A DNA stretch of 35,000 nt from Nematostella vectensis (GCF_932526225.1 NC_064041.1:12254451-12289450), one strand, 5' to 3'; counted from the first letter of the stretch, positions 6,881 through 18,244 are shown. The notes: generated from the sequence alone by a model not told the origin. A program made the numbers and translations.

Positions 6881-9800
6881 CTATACGAGGACAGAGAGGG
6901 CCTCGCCCCGCCAGCAGCAGAGGACATCATTGATGCCCCAGCGGCTATACGCGGCAAGAGGGCCGAGGACGGCCGCGTCCCTCTCTATCCTCTCTCTGAT
7001 CTTATATTTAGCTACACTGACTATTTCTGCTTGTCTCTTCTCGAATAGAGAAGTGTTTCTTGCAGTCCACAGACACCATAGTATGAGTTTAAAGATGTAC
7101 ACCACTAAGTTAGTTTTGCTCTTGTCACCCTTAGCTGTGGATAGTCCAAGAGTAAGGATGACAGTGTTAACATTACGGGTTAGGGGAGTAGCGTTAATCC
7201 GCTCAGCTATAGGAAATGCCCAGTCCCAGACCCGCGTCGCAAAGTCGCAAGATAAAAACACGTGCTTTAATGTCTCGGTCCTGCCACAGCGGTGGCAGTT
7301 CGGCGAAAACGTGCAGTGCATGTGGCTGGTGAGGAAACTCGCTGTGCGAACCACGCGGTGGCGGATCTTCCACAGCAGGTCGCTCTCCCAATTCGTGCTC
7401 AGCCCGCCGTATGTGTTCCGCCAGACTGAGGACCAGGGAATCCCTGGCAGTCGCAGTCTGTCTTCCCACGTCTGTTGAGCTTTGCATGAATTGGGGAGGA
7501 GTGCTACAAACTCCGAGTAGATGTTTTTAACCTTCAGCGTTCGGAGGGGAGCGGAAGCTAGCCAAGGCTTGATCTCCGCCATGGCCTGGAGGAGATCGTC
7601 ATAGACCCTGGGTCGTTTGCCAGGCGCCGCGACCGGAGCGGAATTGCCTTTCAGCCAATTCCACTCCTTACGGATACCGAGCTTGCGGCTAGTCCAATAG
7701 CGCGCTAGGTTTGCCCATGTAGCCTTATTGTCAGGGTTAGCCACTTGTGCAATCCATTTCAGCTGCAGGGATTTCACCTTTGACTGAATGTGGATGGCCG
7801 CCAGGCCTCCCTTTTCACGCGGTTGCACGCACTTTTCTCTGCTAACCTGGGGGGTCTTACCAGACCAGACGAAATCCCAGACAAGTTTGTTCACCTTTGT
7901 GGCTACAGGAGGGGGCATTCTCAGCACACTGGCTGTGTACCAGAGTTTGCTCATCCCGAGCACATTGGTTATTAGAACTTTGCCCTTCAGGGATAGAGTC
8001 CGGCTGCGCCACAAGGTGAGGGTTTTTTCGAGTTTTTCTACGCGAGGTGCCCAGTTAAACTCGGTCAGGTCTCCAAACCCGTGCCAGATTCCAAGGATAT
8101 GGAGCTTGTCTCTCTGCCACTTAATATCCACCGGAGTCTGGTCAGATCCTCGAGAGGAACCGATCCAGAGACTTTCGGATTTCGTGGCATTGAGCTTTGC
8201 TCCGGAAGCGCGTTCGTATGTACCAATTAGCGCGAAAGCCCTACGTATAGAGTAAGAGTCTCGCAGCAGGAGGGTCATGTCGTCGGCGTACTGAGTTGTT
8301 TTAACCGTCGCTTTTGACTGGGGAAGATGAAGACCAGTGACCTGAGGGTCTTTCCTGATCGCGTTTCCCAGAACCTCTGCACAAAGGCAGTAGAGCATGG
8401 GGCTAAGGGGGCAACCTTGGCGGACGCCGCGCTGTAGGGGGAAGAAGCTCGTGAGCCAGCCGTTATTACATACCGAGGCTTTACTGCCGTTGTACAGAGT
8501 CTTAATCCAGCGCCTAAAAACAGGCCCGAAATTCATTTTCTCGAGAACGCGATCGAGAAAATCTCTGTCCACTCTATCAAAAGCTTTTTCCTGATCAAGT
8601 GCAATGAGGGCACCGGGAAGTCGTTTAGTTTCGGCATAGTCGAGAATATCCCTTATTAGGAAGTTGTTCTCGAAGATGCTTCGTCCCGGCACCCCGCATG
8701 TCTGATCAGGAGAAAGAACTGACGCGAGTACGGGTTTCAGCCTGTTTGCCAGTGCTTTTGCGCCAATCTTGTAATCTACGTTTAGTAGCGAGATTGGGCG
8801 CCAGTTCTTGAGGAGAAGTCTATCCCCCTTTTTAAAGAGCAACGAGAGTATGCTCCGCGTCTGGGATCCAGAGAGGTGGGTATAATCGTAGCCACTATTT
8901 AAAGTATCCACCAGATCACACCCCACTAAATCCCAGAAGCGGAGATAGAACTCGGCTGGGAGACCGTCGTCTCCGGGGGTCTTGTTCCTCTTCATCTGGG
9001 TGAGGGCCTCACGGCACTCAGCCTCAGATAAAGGGGATTCAAGTGAAGACCTCTCCTCCTCGGAAAGGCGAGCGTCCAGCCTAGAGAGCAAGGAATCCTG
9101 AGCCTCAGGGTCTGTTGTTTCAGCGGTGTAAAGCGTGGTGTAAAACTCGCGCACCGCAGCCAAGATGTCTGAGGTGTTTGAGGCTGTACGTCCGCTGGAG
9201 GTGTGAAGCTCGGTGATGGTGTGTTTGGTGCGATTGTTGCTCTCTAGGCCGAAGAAATACCGGGTGGGTTTTTCCCCTTCCTCAAGCCATTGTGCTCTAG
9301 AGCGGACTTTAACCCCTTCTAACACGCGGGTCTGTGCGTCTTCTAGCTCCTGCTTTATAGCACGGAGGCGAGAGACGTCAGCACCGTGCGTGTTTAGGCG
9401 TTGGTATTCCCGCTCTAGGGTGGCAATGTGGTGTCGCTTTTCTTTGGAAAGACGCACGGACGCGGCTATCGCAAGACGCTTTAGGTGAAATTTTCCCAAA
9501 TCCCACCAGACCCGGCGGTCTGGGAACTGGGGTCGTTTCTGCTGCCACGAGGGCCAGAAGGCGCGAACGCTTTTGCGAAAGTCCCCGTTCTGCAGGACAG
9601 AGACATTAAATTTCCATGCACCTCTCCCTGCTGGCTCGATGTCGGGGATTGTGAGGCGCGCATGTACGGCTGCGTGGTCTGAGAAAGGGAATGGCCTGAC
9701 GGTACAAGACCCCCCCTGCATGAAAGGTTCCGGGGCGTAGATACGATCGATCCGTGTTCCCACCCTGCGATCAGGCGTGATATAAGTTACTGCCGTACCC

Positions 9801-10358
9801 AATGGTGAGTGCGATCGATAGAGGTCTAAGACCCGGAAACGTTCAAGGAAGGTATGTAAAGCAGGGTATCCTAATGTACCGCTAAGCGCGCTACCCCCCC
9901 CATTTGTCTAGGGCTATGTTACTTACACAATTAAAATCTCCTCCGATGATGGCGGGTACCCCCGGGTGAGAGAGCCGCCAAAGATTTCCGTAAAAGGCGA
10001 CTCTCTCTGCCGGGAGATTCGGAGCATAAAGGTTGTTCAAAGAGAAGCGCGTTTTGTTAACCTCAATGAGGACGCTGAGGAACCTGCCCTCAGTATCCCG
10101 TTTGAGGCTCACAAACTTGAAATTAAAGGACGGCTTAAACAGCACTCCGACGCCACGTGCGTGAGGAGACCCACAGCTCCAATAAGCCGGTCCCCCCCAC
10201 TCCTTTTCCCAATGCTGCTCTTCCGTGGCAGTTGAAATGTGGGTCTCCTGCACGAACGCAACATCGCAGTTCATGCTGCGAAGCGCACTAAAAACTTTTT
10301 CACGTTTAGGCGCCTCATGGATGCCATTGACGTTAATCGTGCAAACCGAGAACGCCAT
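6881..10358 (-). CDS. LINE ORF2: AP-type endonuclease, reverse transcriptase (one frameshift)
   Basis: ORF2 nicks the target and copies the LINE RNA into it. Chosen start: the ATG at 10358, 40 nt after the ORF1 stop, which opens directly on the endonuclease (MAFSVCTINVNG). Allowing for one frameshift the protein is about 1,158 residues. The endonuclease (1 to about 230) shows N11 in NVNG, E38 in QETH, YAPN (111-114), GGDFN (D141, N143), RID (D204) and SDH (D227, H228). The reverse transcriptase (about 430-760) shows the motif A aspartate D588 followed by KAFD, GVRQGCPLSP (about 644-653) and YADD (690-693). A C-terminal Cys/His motif has C1021, C1024, H1031 and C1036. The frame breaks at residue 155, in a run of eight G (9894-9901), and stops at 9891-9893. 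The downstream open frame resumes in the frame expected for seven G. All catalytic residues are present on either side. Confidence 0.92.
9894..9901 (-). other. Frameshifting G8 homopolymer in ORF2
   Basis: Eight G on the minus strand are followed at once by TAG in the upstream frame. Seven G would make the endonuclease continuous across this point. It may be a true inactivating slip or an assembly error, since long homopolymers are error-prone. Confidence 0.8.
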
Positions 10359-10398
10359 TGTGAAACAAAAATAGATTAACATAAACATGAGGTTAAGA

Positions 10399-11667
10399 TT
10401 AATGATGCACATCTTTACCCTCGTAGAGGTGTTGGAAATGTTGGCGGTAGAGCTTGTCAAACAGCTGTTTAGCACGCTGCTCCCCCTTCATGTTCTCCCA
10501 TCGGGTGCGGAGTTCGCTCTGTGCTGCGTGTCCAGCGAGTCGCAGCTTTTGGTGCGTGTAATCACCGTGCTTGTGCTGGAGAAAGAGGGCGAGTGCGTCC
10601 AGTCGGGAGCTTGAGTCCACTCCCGCGATTCTGCGGGCGTCTGATTTGAGATCTTTTACGAAAGCCCGCTCGTTTTCAGCTCGACTTCCAGCTCGACTTT
10701 CCTTTCGCGGGGGAGAGTCCGTTAAGTGAAGACCGGGTGGTCTTTTCTCTCCGGTCTTCGGGGAGGGTTCCTCGGTGCCGGTCTTTGGGGAGGACTCTGT
10801 TGGTACAAGGGAATCCTCGGAGATTGTGTGCTCTTGCGCTGTTGCGGGGGCAGCTGCCTCGTCCTGGTCCTTTTCGCGGTCAGAGGCCGTCTCTGTCGGT
10901 AGCGGCAGATCCGGCGATAGTGGTGGCAGTGTCTCCTCCTCCTGCGCGCACTGCATGCGCTCCTGTTCGGTGGTGAGTTCTTCTCGACGACGGCGATGAG
11001 GGCGTCGGCGCGGTTTGGTGCATTCTTTCACACCGTGGCCTATCTCTGAGCATCTTAGGCAACTCTGAGGTTGCCCAGTATATTTGAAGCTCAGAGAGGC
11101 TCCGTTTGTTGTTAGGCGGGCTGGCAGGTCACGGAGTAACTTGTCGTACAGGACAAGGCGGCATCCATTTTCGAAAGCAGCCAGGTCGGGCTCTTTGTGA
11201 TGAAGCCGCGAAATAGAGTGTAGGTCTCCGTATCTGGTCATCAAGTCGCGGAAGGTGTCATCCGGGAACTCAACAGGCACAAATACGGAGACTGCCGTTC
11301 TGCGCACGGAGACTGGGGCGAGTTGGTAGTGGCGGCCGCCGACGTCGAGGCCTCGAGAGGCAGCGAGAACAGCTGACTGCTCGGTTTTGAAGGTGATCTC
11401 TAGGCCAGAGACCACCTGGGCGGTGCCGACAATGTCGGCGGTTTCTGTCCCCAGGAAGGCGCGAAGGACCTCCGCCGCAGAGACTGGTGTGCTGTCGTAT
11501 CGCAGACGTACTGTCCGCAGGGCTGCGAAAGACCGAAAGACGGTTGGTTTTCGCTGTTGTAAAGCTGCCTCCCTGTAAGACATAATCTTTCCAGTGGGTG
11601 TGGCTTTGGGCGTGTCCGTGGGCGTGTCCGTGGGCGTGTCCATGTCGTTTTCCGTTGGAGGAACCAT
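10399..11667 (-). CDS. LINE ORF1: CCHC zinc-knuckle nucleic-acid-binding protein
   Basis: This 422-residue protein begins at an ATG at 11667 and ends 40 nt before ORF2. Residues 10-21 are a TPTD-type repeat from a 12-bp DNA repeat. Residues 40-200 are a mixed alpha/beta region that may be RRM-like, though I could not confirm the fold. One zinc knuckle follows (C203-x2-C206-x4-H211-x4-C216), then a strongly basic patch (about 218-228). A long acidic, Pro/Ser/Thr-rich stretch (about 229-330) leads to a helical, charged C-terminus. ORF1 proteins of Tx1-type LINEs bind the element RNA to form the retrotransposition particle. The frame is intact. Confidence 0.88.
   Translation of the reverse strand: MVPPTENDMDTPTDTPTDTPKATPTGKIMSYREAALQQRKPTVFRSFAALRTVRLRYDSTPVSAAEVLRAFLGTETADIVGTAQVVSGLEITFKTEQSAVLAASRGLDVGGRHYQLAPVSVRRTAVSVFVPVEFPDDTFRDLMTRYGDLHSISRLHHKEPDLAAFENGCRLVLYDKLLRDLPARLTTNGASLSFKYTGQPQSCLRCSEIGHGVKECTKPRRRPHRRRREELTTEQERMQCAQEEETLPPLSPDLPLPTETASDREKDQDEAAAPATAQEHTISEDSLVPTESSPKTGTEEPSPKTGEKRPPGLHLTDSPPRKESRAGSRAENERAFVKDLKSDARRIAGVDSSSRLDALALFLQHKHGDYTHQKLRLAGHAAQSELRTRWENMKGEQRAKQLFDKLYRQHFQHLYEGKDVHH
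11608..11643 (-). repeat. Three 12-bp tandem repeats in the ORF1 N-terminus
   Basis: GGGCGTGTCCGT is repeated three times on the plus strand, the last copy changed at its end. It encodes the Asp-Thr-Pro-Thr repeats of ORF1 in frame, so gain or loss of a unit would not shift the frame. Confidence 0.85.
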
Positions 11668-11923
11668 TTTGGTGGGCGTGGTCAGGGCGTGGTCAGGGCG
11701 TGTTCTAGAGGCGTTCCCAAGCTGTGGGCGCGGTCCTGCTAAGCCCTGGTGCTAGCAGGTTTCTCTAGATCAAGCGTTATACCGTGGAAATTCCCAGAGA
11801 ACGAAACACGTGTTTACGTGATTACGTAATCCGGGTTTTCCCACGCCGAGGGCGCTTATACGAGAAGACCCTCGTCTATTCCTATCTAACCTTCAAACCC
11901 GAGGCTTACACTCGTCTTCGGTC
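11668..11923 (-). other. LINE 5' UTR
   Basis: This 256-bp leader runs from the U2 junction to the ORF1 start. It contains two 11-bp tandem copies of GTGGTCAGGGC (11678-11699) and a 6-bp inverted repeat (11847-11852 with 11869-11874). No TATA box was recognised. It may hold an internal promoter, or the element may depend on the U2 promoter directly upstream. The presence of a leader next to a clean target-site duplication argues that this copy is full length. Confidence 0.7.
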
Positions 11924-11938
11924 GATAAGAACAGATAC
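11924..11938. repeat. Target-site duplication, right copy
   Basis: The second copy of GATAAGAACAGATAC lies between the LINE 5' end and the remaining U2 5' half. Confidence 0.95.
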
Positions 11939-11973
11939 TACACTTGATCTTAGCCAAAAGGCCGAGAAGCGAT
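11924..11973 (-). pseudogene. U2: U2 snRNA, 5' part (nt 1-50) of the LINE-split copy
   Basis: The promoter-proximal half of the split gene, from the U2 start at 11973 to nt 50, runs straight into the LINE 5' end. Its upstream promoter region is intact. Confidence 0.95.
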
Positions 11974-12217
11974 GCAGAATCTGGCTCGGACTACATGGAG
12001 CGTTTATCATTCTAGGCCTCCGCCATGTGGGTGACGGACTCGGTTTTAGGCCCTTCTGCCTCCTAAGATCACATGTGATGATCAGTCATGAACGTACGAG
12101 CAGTATTCGCTTGATACACCGTCTTTGCGAGTGCAATGAGACATTTTTACCGCGCTAGTGCGTGCGTACGTTCTCACCGCACCGCTATAAAAGTCTAAAA
12201 TATCACCGAGATCTTTC

Positions 12218-12245
12218 GTCTACGGCCATACCATCGAGAAAACAC

Positions 12246-12276
<31 letters not shown>

Positions 12277-12337
12277 GATTGGGCGCGGTTAGTACTTGGA
12301 TGGGTGACCGCCTGGGAATACCGCGTGCTGTAGGCAT
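12218..12337 (+). rRNA. 5S: 5S rRNA, unit 4
   Basis: First 5S after the LINE, unchanged from 1589-1708. Confidence 0.97.
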
Positions 12338-13108
12338 TTCTTTTTCATTTTTTTCTAAACTATAAAGAAAAAGTTAGTGCAGGTTGATCATTGTCTAAGC
12401 TAAAGAAATGCCTCAGTTGTATGCGTTCTCAACTCGATCTATAGACAATTCAGGCATACTCAGCGACCGTATTGTAATCAAAATCGCGGTCGTAAACGTT
12501 CGCAAACGTTCAGCAGATTCAAGTAGAGTCATAATATTACAAGCGATCAGATCAGTGGATTGTGAAAGCCTGTAAGAGCGTTAGTACTCGCATAGGAAAT
12601 GTCTCTCAATGCAGTAAAATACTATGAGAGAAAGTGCGCAGTATTATCGCATTGGTCGCGCGTTTACACCGCGAGTGAACACGAACATTACTCAGCTCAC
12701 ATCTCATACAAGCTGAGATGCCATTCATAGCGTAAACCTTGTCCAAATAAATGCTTTTCGAGATCATGTTTTCACTCACTAGAATAAAGCGCGAAGGTTG
12801 CAAAGCAGCGCGCGTATTCCACTGTTCTATTTTAGTGACGAAACAGTCGCACTGAACTTTCATCGCCGGTTAGCAACAACTGATCAAAACACAGCTCACC
12901 TTCGCTCGTTTCATCGCAAAAACACCGCTAGAATGCAGACCAAACACGACTAAAGCCTCTGCCCACCATGACGGTAATGTGAGAGCAAGTTGTTCGCTAT
13001 TAGAAGTTAGAAATTTTACAATAGTTGACTGATTACAAGCGGTGTGAAGTCCGTGCTCTCGAGTCGCTCGTTGTGATTGTGTTGTGATTACACTTGATTC
13101 GTATTGTT

Positions 13109-13145
<37 letters not shown>

Positions 13146-13151
13146 ATTATA

Positions 13152-13183
<32 letters not shown>

Positions 13184-13274
13184 GGGGTCAACCCAATCGA
13201 AGTGCAATGAGAGGGCCTCACCCTGAGAGGACCGCCTTGGTGATCACGGTAAACCTCCCGCGTCAGGTAAGTAT
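13109..13274 (-). ncRNA. U1: U1 snRNA, unit 4
   Basis: Common form with A at nt 127. Confidence 0.96.
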
Positions 13275-13473
13275 GAGTTTATTTGGCGTCCCTGTACACC
13301 GACTGTCCCCGGCTGATTTCATCCTCCATGTGGGAACGGTGCATCGCGGTGATTATGACCCGTCGTCTTAATGACGATCCTGTCTCTTATTGATCTCTCC
13401 CGCTATAGCTCGCATGAACAGCACGTAAATGATGCTCGAGGTGTTGCTTGAATGTGTCTTCCCGAAAGGGAAG

Positions 13474-13660
13474 GGGGCCGTACTCGGAGGTAGTGCAATA
13501 CCGAGACAACCCGTGGCTGGGACGCAGCAAGCCGCTTATTCCACAGCCAGTTTCCAAAAATCAGTTTAATATATGAGCTACTCAATGAGCAGCGTATCAG
13601 ATATTAAGCTGATAAGAACAGATACTACACTTGATCTTAGCCAAAAGGCCGAGAAGCGAT
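13474..13660 (-). ncRNA. U2: U2 snRNA, unit 5
   Basis: First intact U2 right of the LINE, matching 2845-3031. Confidence 0.97.
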
Positions 13661-13904
13661 GCAGAATCTGGCTCGGACTACATGGAGCGTTTATCATTCT
13701 AGGCCTCCGCCATGTGGGTGACGGACTCGGTTTTAGGCCCTTCTGCCTCCTAAGATCACATGTGATGATCAGTCATGAACGTACGAGCAGTATTCGCTTG
13801 ATACACCGTCTTTGCGAGTGCAATGAGACATTTTTACCGCGCTAGTGCGTGCGTACGTTCTCACCGCACCGCTATAAAAGTCTAAAATATCACCGAGATC
13901 TTTC

Positions 13905-13932
13905 GTCTACGGCCATACCATCGAGAAAACAC

Positions 13933-13963
<31 letters not shown>

Positions 13964-14024
13964 GATTGGGCGCGGTTAGTACTTGGATGGGTGACCGCCT
14001 GGGAATACCGCGTGCTGTAGGCAT
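13905..14024 (+). rRNA. 5S: 5S rRNA, unit 5
   Basis: Matches 1589-1708. Confidence 0.97.
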
Positions 14025-14795
14025 TTCTTTTTCATTTTTTTCTAAACTATAAAGAAAAAGTTAGTGCAGGTTGATCATTGTCTAAGCTAAAGAAATGCCT
14101 CAGTTGTATGCGTTCTCAACTCGATCTATAGACAATTCAGGCATACTCAGCGACCGTATTGTAATCAAAATCGCGGTCGTAAACGTTCGCAAACGTTCAG
14201 CAGATTCAAGTAGAGTCATAATATTACAAGCGATCAGATCAGTGGATTGTGAAAGCCTGTAAGAGCGTTAGTACTCGCATAGGAAATGTCTCTCAATGCA
14301 GTAAAATACTATGAGAGAAAGTGCGCAGTATTATCGCATTGGTCGCGCGTTTACACCGCGAGTGAACACGAACATTACTCAGCTCACATCTCATACAAGC
14401 TGAGATGCCATTCATAGCGTAAACCTTGTCCAAATAAATGCTTTTCGAGATCATGTTTTCACTCACTAGAATAAAGCGCGAAGGTTGCAAAGCAGCGCGC
14501 GTATTCCACTGTTCTATTTTAGTGACGAAACAGTCGCACTGAACTTTCATCGCCGGTTAGCAACAACTGATCAAAACACAGCTCACCTTCGCTCGTTTCA
14601 TCGCAAAAACACCGCTAGAATGCAGACCAAACACGACTAAAGCCTCTGCCCACCATGACGGTAATGTGAGAGCAAGTTGTTCGCTATTAGAAGTTAGAAA
14701 TTTTACAATAGTTGACTGATTACAAGCGGTGTGAAGTCCGTGCTCTCGAGTCGCTCGTTGTGATTGTGTTGTGATTACACTTGATTCGTATTGTT

Positions 14796-14832
<37 letters not shown>

Positions 14833-14838
14833 ATGATA

Positions 14839-14870
<32 letters not shown>

Positions 14871-14961
14871 GGGGTCAACCCAATCGAAGTGCAATGAGAG
14901 GGCCTCACCCTGAGAGGACCGCCTTGGTGATCACGGTAAACCTCCCGCGTCAGGTAAGTAT
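14796..14961 (-). ncRNA. U1: U1 snRNA, unit 5 (nt 127 variant)
   Basis: Carries G instead of T at plus-strand 14835, so RNA nt 127 is C. This changes the base just before the Sm heptad (AAUUUCUGG becomes CAUUUCUGG). It is isolated between units of the common form. Confidence 0.95.
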
Positions 14962-15160
14962 GAGTTTATTTGGCGTCCCTGTACACCGACTGTCCCCGGC
15001 TGATTTCATCCTCCATGTGGGAACGGTGCATCGCGGTGATTATGACCCGTCGTCTTAATGACGATCCTGTCTCTTATTGATCTCTCCCGCTATAGCTCGC
15101 ATGAACAGCACGTAAATGATGCTCGAGGTGTTGCTTGAATGTGTCTTCCCGAAAGGGAAG

Positions 15161-15347
15161 GGGGCCGTACTCGGAGGTAGTGCAATACCGAGACAACCCG
15201 TGGCTGGGACGCAGCAAGCCGCTTATTCCACAGCCAGTTTCCAAAAATCAGTTTAATATATGAGCTACTCAATGAGCAGCGTATCAGATATTAAGCTGAT
15301 AAGAACAGATACTACACTTGATCTTAGCCAAAAGGCCGAGAAGCGAT
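15161..15347 (-). ncRNA. U2: U2 snRNA, unit 6
   Basis: Intact, matching 2845-3031. Confidence 0.97.
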
Positions 15348-15591
15348 GCAGAATCTGGCTCGGACTACATGGAGCGTTTATCATTCTAGGCCTCCGCCAT
15401 GTGGGTGACGGACTCGGTTTTAGGCCCTTCTGCCTCCTAAGATCACATGTGATGATCAGTCATGAACGTACGAGCAGTATTCGCTTGATACACCGTCTTT
15501 GCGAGTGCAATGAGACATTTTTACCGCGCTAGTGCGTGCGTACGTTCTCACCGCACCGCTATAAAAGTCTAAAATATCACCGAGATCTTTC

Positions 15592-15619
15592 GTCTACGGC
15601 CATACCATCGAGAAAACAC

Positions 15620-15650
<31 letters not shown>

Positions 15651-15711
15651 GATTGGGCGCGGTTAGTACTTGGATGGGTGACCGCCTGGGAATACCGCGT
15701 GCTGTAGGCAT
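15592..15711 (+). rRNA. 5S: 5S rRNA, unit 6
   Basis: Matches 1589-1708. Confidence 0.97.
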
Positions 15712-16482
15712 TTCTTTTTCATTTTTTTCTAAACTATAAAGAAAAAGTTAGTGCAGGTTGATCATTGTCTAAGCTAAAGAAATGCCTCAGTTGTATGCGT
15801 TCTCAACTCGATCTATAGACAATTCAGGCATACTCAGCGACCGTATTGTAATCAAAATCGCGGTCGTAAACGTTCGCAAACGTTCAGCAGATTCAAGTAG
15901 AGTCATAATATTACAAGCGATCAGATCAGTGGATTGTGAAAGCCTGTAAGAGCGTTAGTACTCGCATAGGAAATGTCTCTCAATGCAGTAAAATACTATG
16001 AGAGAAAGTGCGCAGTATTATCGCATTGGTCGCGCGTTTACACCGCGAGTGAACACGAACATTACTCAGCTCACATCTCATACAAGCTGAGATGCCATTC
16101 ATAGCGTAAACCTTGTCCAAATAAATGCTTTTCGAGATCATGTTTTCACTCACTAGAATAAAGCGCGAAGGTTGCAAAGCAGCGCGCGTATTCCACTGTT
16201 CTATTTTAGTGACGAAACAGTCGCACTGAACTTTCATCGCCGGTTAGCAACAACTGATCAAAACACAGCTCACCTTCGCTCGTTTCATCGCAAAAACACC
16301 GCTAGAATGCAGACCAAACACGACTAAAGCCTCTGCCCACCATGACGGTAATGTGAGAGCAAGTTGTTCGCTATTAGAAGTTAGAAATTTTACAATAGTT
16401 GACTGATTACAAGCGGTGTGAAGTCCGTGCTCTCGAGTCGCTCGTTGTGATTGTGTTGTGATTACACTTGATTCGTATTGTT

Positions 16483-16519
<37 letters not shown>

Positions 16520-16525
16520 ATTATA

Positions 16526-16557
<32 letters not shown>

Positions 16558-16648
16558 GGGGTCAACCCAATCGAAGTGCAATGAGAGGGCCTCACCCTGA
16601 GAGGACCGCCTTGGTGATCACGGTAAACCTCCCGCGTCAGGTAAGTAT
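16483..16648 (-). ncRNA. U1: U1 snRNA, unit 6
   Basis: Common form with A at nt 127. Confidence 0.96.
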
Positions 16649-16847
16649 GAGTTTATTTGGCGTCCCTGTACACCGACTGTCCCCGGCTGATTTCATCCTC
16701 CATGTGGGAACGGTGCATCGCGGTGATTATGACCCGTCGTCTTAATGACGATCCTGTCTCTTATTGATCTCTCCCGCTATAGCTCGCATGAACAGCACGT
16801 AAATGATGCTCGAGGTGTTGCTTGAATGTGTCTTCCCGAAAGGGAAG

Positions 16848-17034
16848 GGGGCCGTACTCGGAGGTAGTGCAATACCGAGACAACCCGTGGCTGGGACGCA
16901 GCAAGCCGCTTATTCCACAGCCAGTTTCCAAAAATCAGTTTAATATATGAGCTACTCAATGAGCAGCGTATCAGATATTAAGCTGATAAGAACAGATACT
17001 ACACTTGATCTTAGCCAAAAGGCCGAGAAGCGAT
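16848..17034 (-). ncRNA. U2: U2 snRNA, unit 7
   Basis: Intact, matching 2845-3031. Confidence 0.97.
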
Positions 17035-17278
17035 GCAGAATCTGGCTCGGACTACATGGAGCGTTTATCATTCTAGGCCTCCGCCATGTGGGTGACGGAC
17101 TCGGTTTTAGGCCCTTCTGCCTCCTAAGATCACATGTGATGATCAGTCATGAACGTACGAGCAGTATTCGCTTGATACACCGTCTTTGCGAGTGCAATGA
17201 GACATTTTTACCGCGCTAGTGCGTGCGTACGTTCTCACCGCACCGCTATAAAAGTCTAAAATATCACCGAGATCTTTC

Positions 17279-17306
17279 GTCTACGGCCATACCATCGAGA
17301 AAACAC

Positions 17307-17337
<31 letters not shown>

Positions 17338-17398
17338 GATTGGGCGCGGTTAGTACTTGGATGGGTGACCGCCTGGGAATACCGCGTGCTGTAGGCAT
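17279..17398 (+). rRNA. 5S: 5S rRNA, unit 7
   Basis: Matches 1589-1708. Confidence 0.97.
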
Positions 17399-18169
17399 TT
17401 CTTTTTCATTTTTTTCTAAACTATAAAGAAAAAGTTAGTGCAGGTTGATCATTGTCTAAGCTAAAGAAATGCCTCAGTTGTATGCGTTCTCAACTCGATC
17501 TATAGACAATTCAGGCATACTCAGCGACCGTATTGTAATCAAAATCGCGGTCGTAAACGTTCGCAAACGTTCAGCAGATTCAAGTAGAGTCATAATATTA
17601 CAAGCGATCAGATCAGTGGATTGTGAAAGCCTGTAAGAGCGTTAGTACTCGCATAGGAAATGTCTCTCAATGCAGTAAAATACTATGAGAGAAAGTGCGC
17701 AGTATTATCGCATTGGTCGCGCGTTTACACCGCGAGTGAACACGAACATTACTCAGCTCACATCTCATACAAGCTGAGATGCCATTCATAGCGTAAACCT
17801 TGTCCAAATAAATGCTTTTCGAGATCATGTTTTCACTCACTAGAATAAAGCGCGAAGGTTGCAAAGCAGCGCGCGTATTCCACTGTTCTATTTTAGTGAC
17901 GAAACAGTCGCACTGAACTTTCATCGCCGGTTAGCAACAACTGATCAAAACACAGCTCACCTTCGCTCGTTTCATCGCAAAAACACCGCTAGAATGCAGA
18001 CCAAACACGACTAAAGCCTCTGCCCACCATGACGGTAATGTGAGAGCAAGTTGTTCGCTATTAGAAGTTAGAAATTTTACAATAGTTGACTGATTACAAG
18101 CGGTGTGAAGTCCGTGCTCTCGAGTCGCTCGTTGTGATTGTGTTGTGATTACACTTGATTCGTATTGTT

Positions 18170-18206
<37 letters not shown>

Positions 18207-18212
18207 ATTATA

Positions 18213-18244
<32 letters not shown>

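Larger units (their letters stand above)
6371..11923 (-). mobile_element. Full-length Tx1-clade, Keno-like LINE inserted in U2 snRNA
   Basis: This 5,553-bp non-LTR retrotransposon, read from right to left, has a 256-bp 5' UTR, ORF1, a 40-nt gap, ORF2, a 500-bp 3' UTR with AATAAA, and ten A. The AP-type endonuclease at the start of ORF2 with a CCHC ORF1 and a YADD reverse transcriptase fits the Tx1 group of the L1 superfamily. Within that group the Keno family is known to insert in U2 genes. The site-specific position and the same-sense orientation agree. R2-like or Utopia elements are excluded because those carry a restriction-like endonuclease. The family call is inference from architecture and target. 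It appears autonomous except for one frameshift in ORF2. Confidence 0.9.

Noticed and set aside
7788-8255. Plus-strand frames inside the reverse transcriptase region (also 8397-8594 and 9213-9488)
   Set aside because: All are antisense shadows of ORF2.
9800-9802. Separate start of a reverse-transcriptase-only protein at 9802
   Set aside because: The codon there is TTG and the sequence continues the endonuclease domain upstream (RID and SDH motifs follow). It is the second half of a frameshifted ORF2, not an independent gene.
10359-10475. Upstream extension of ORF2 to an ATG at 10475
   Set aside because: The added residues overlap the end of ORF1 and lack endonuclease similarity. The ATG at 10358 opens directly on the conserved endonuclease.
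6371-11923. R2-type or Utopia-type element
   Set aside because: ORF2 starts with an AP-type endonuclease, while those groups have a restriction-like endonuclease near the C-terminus.
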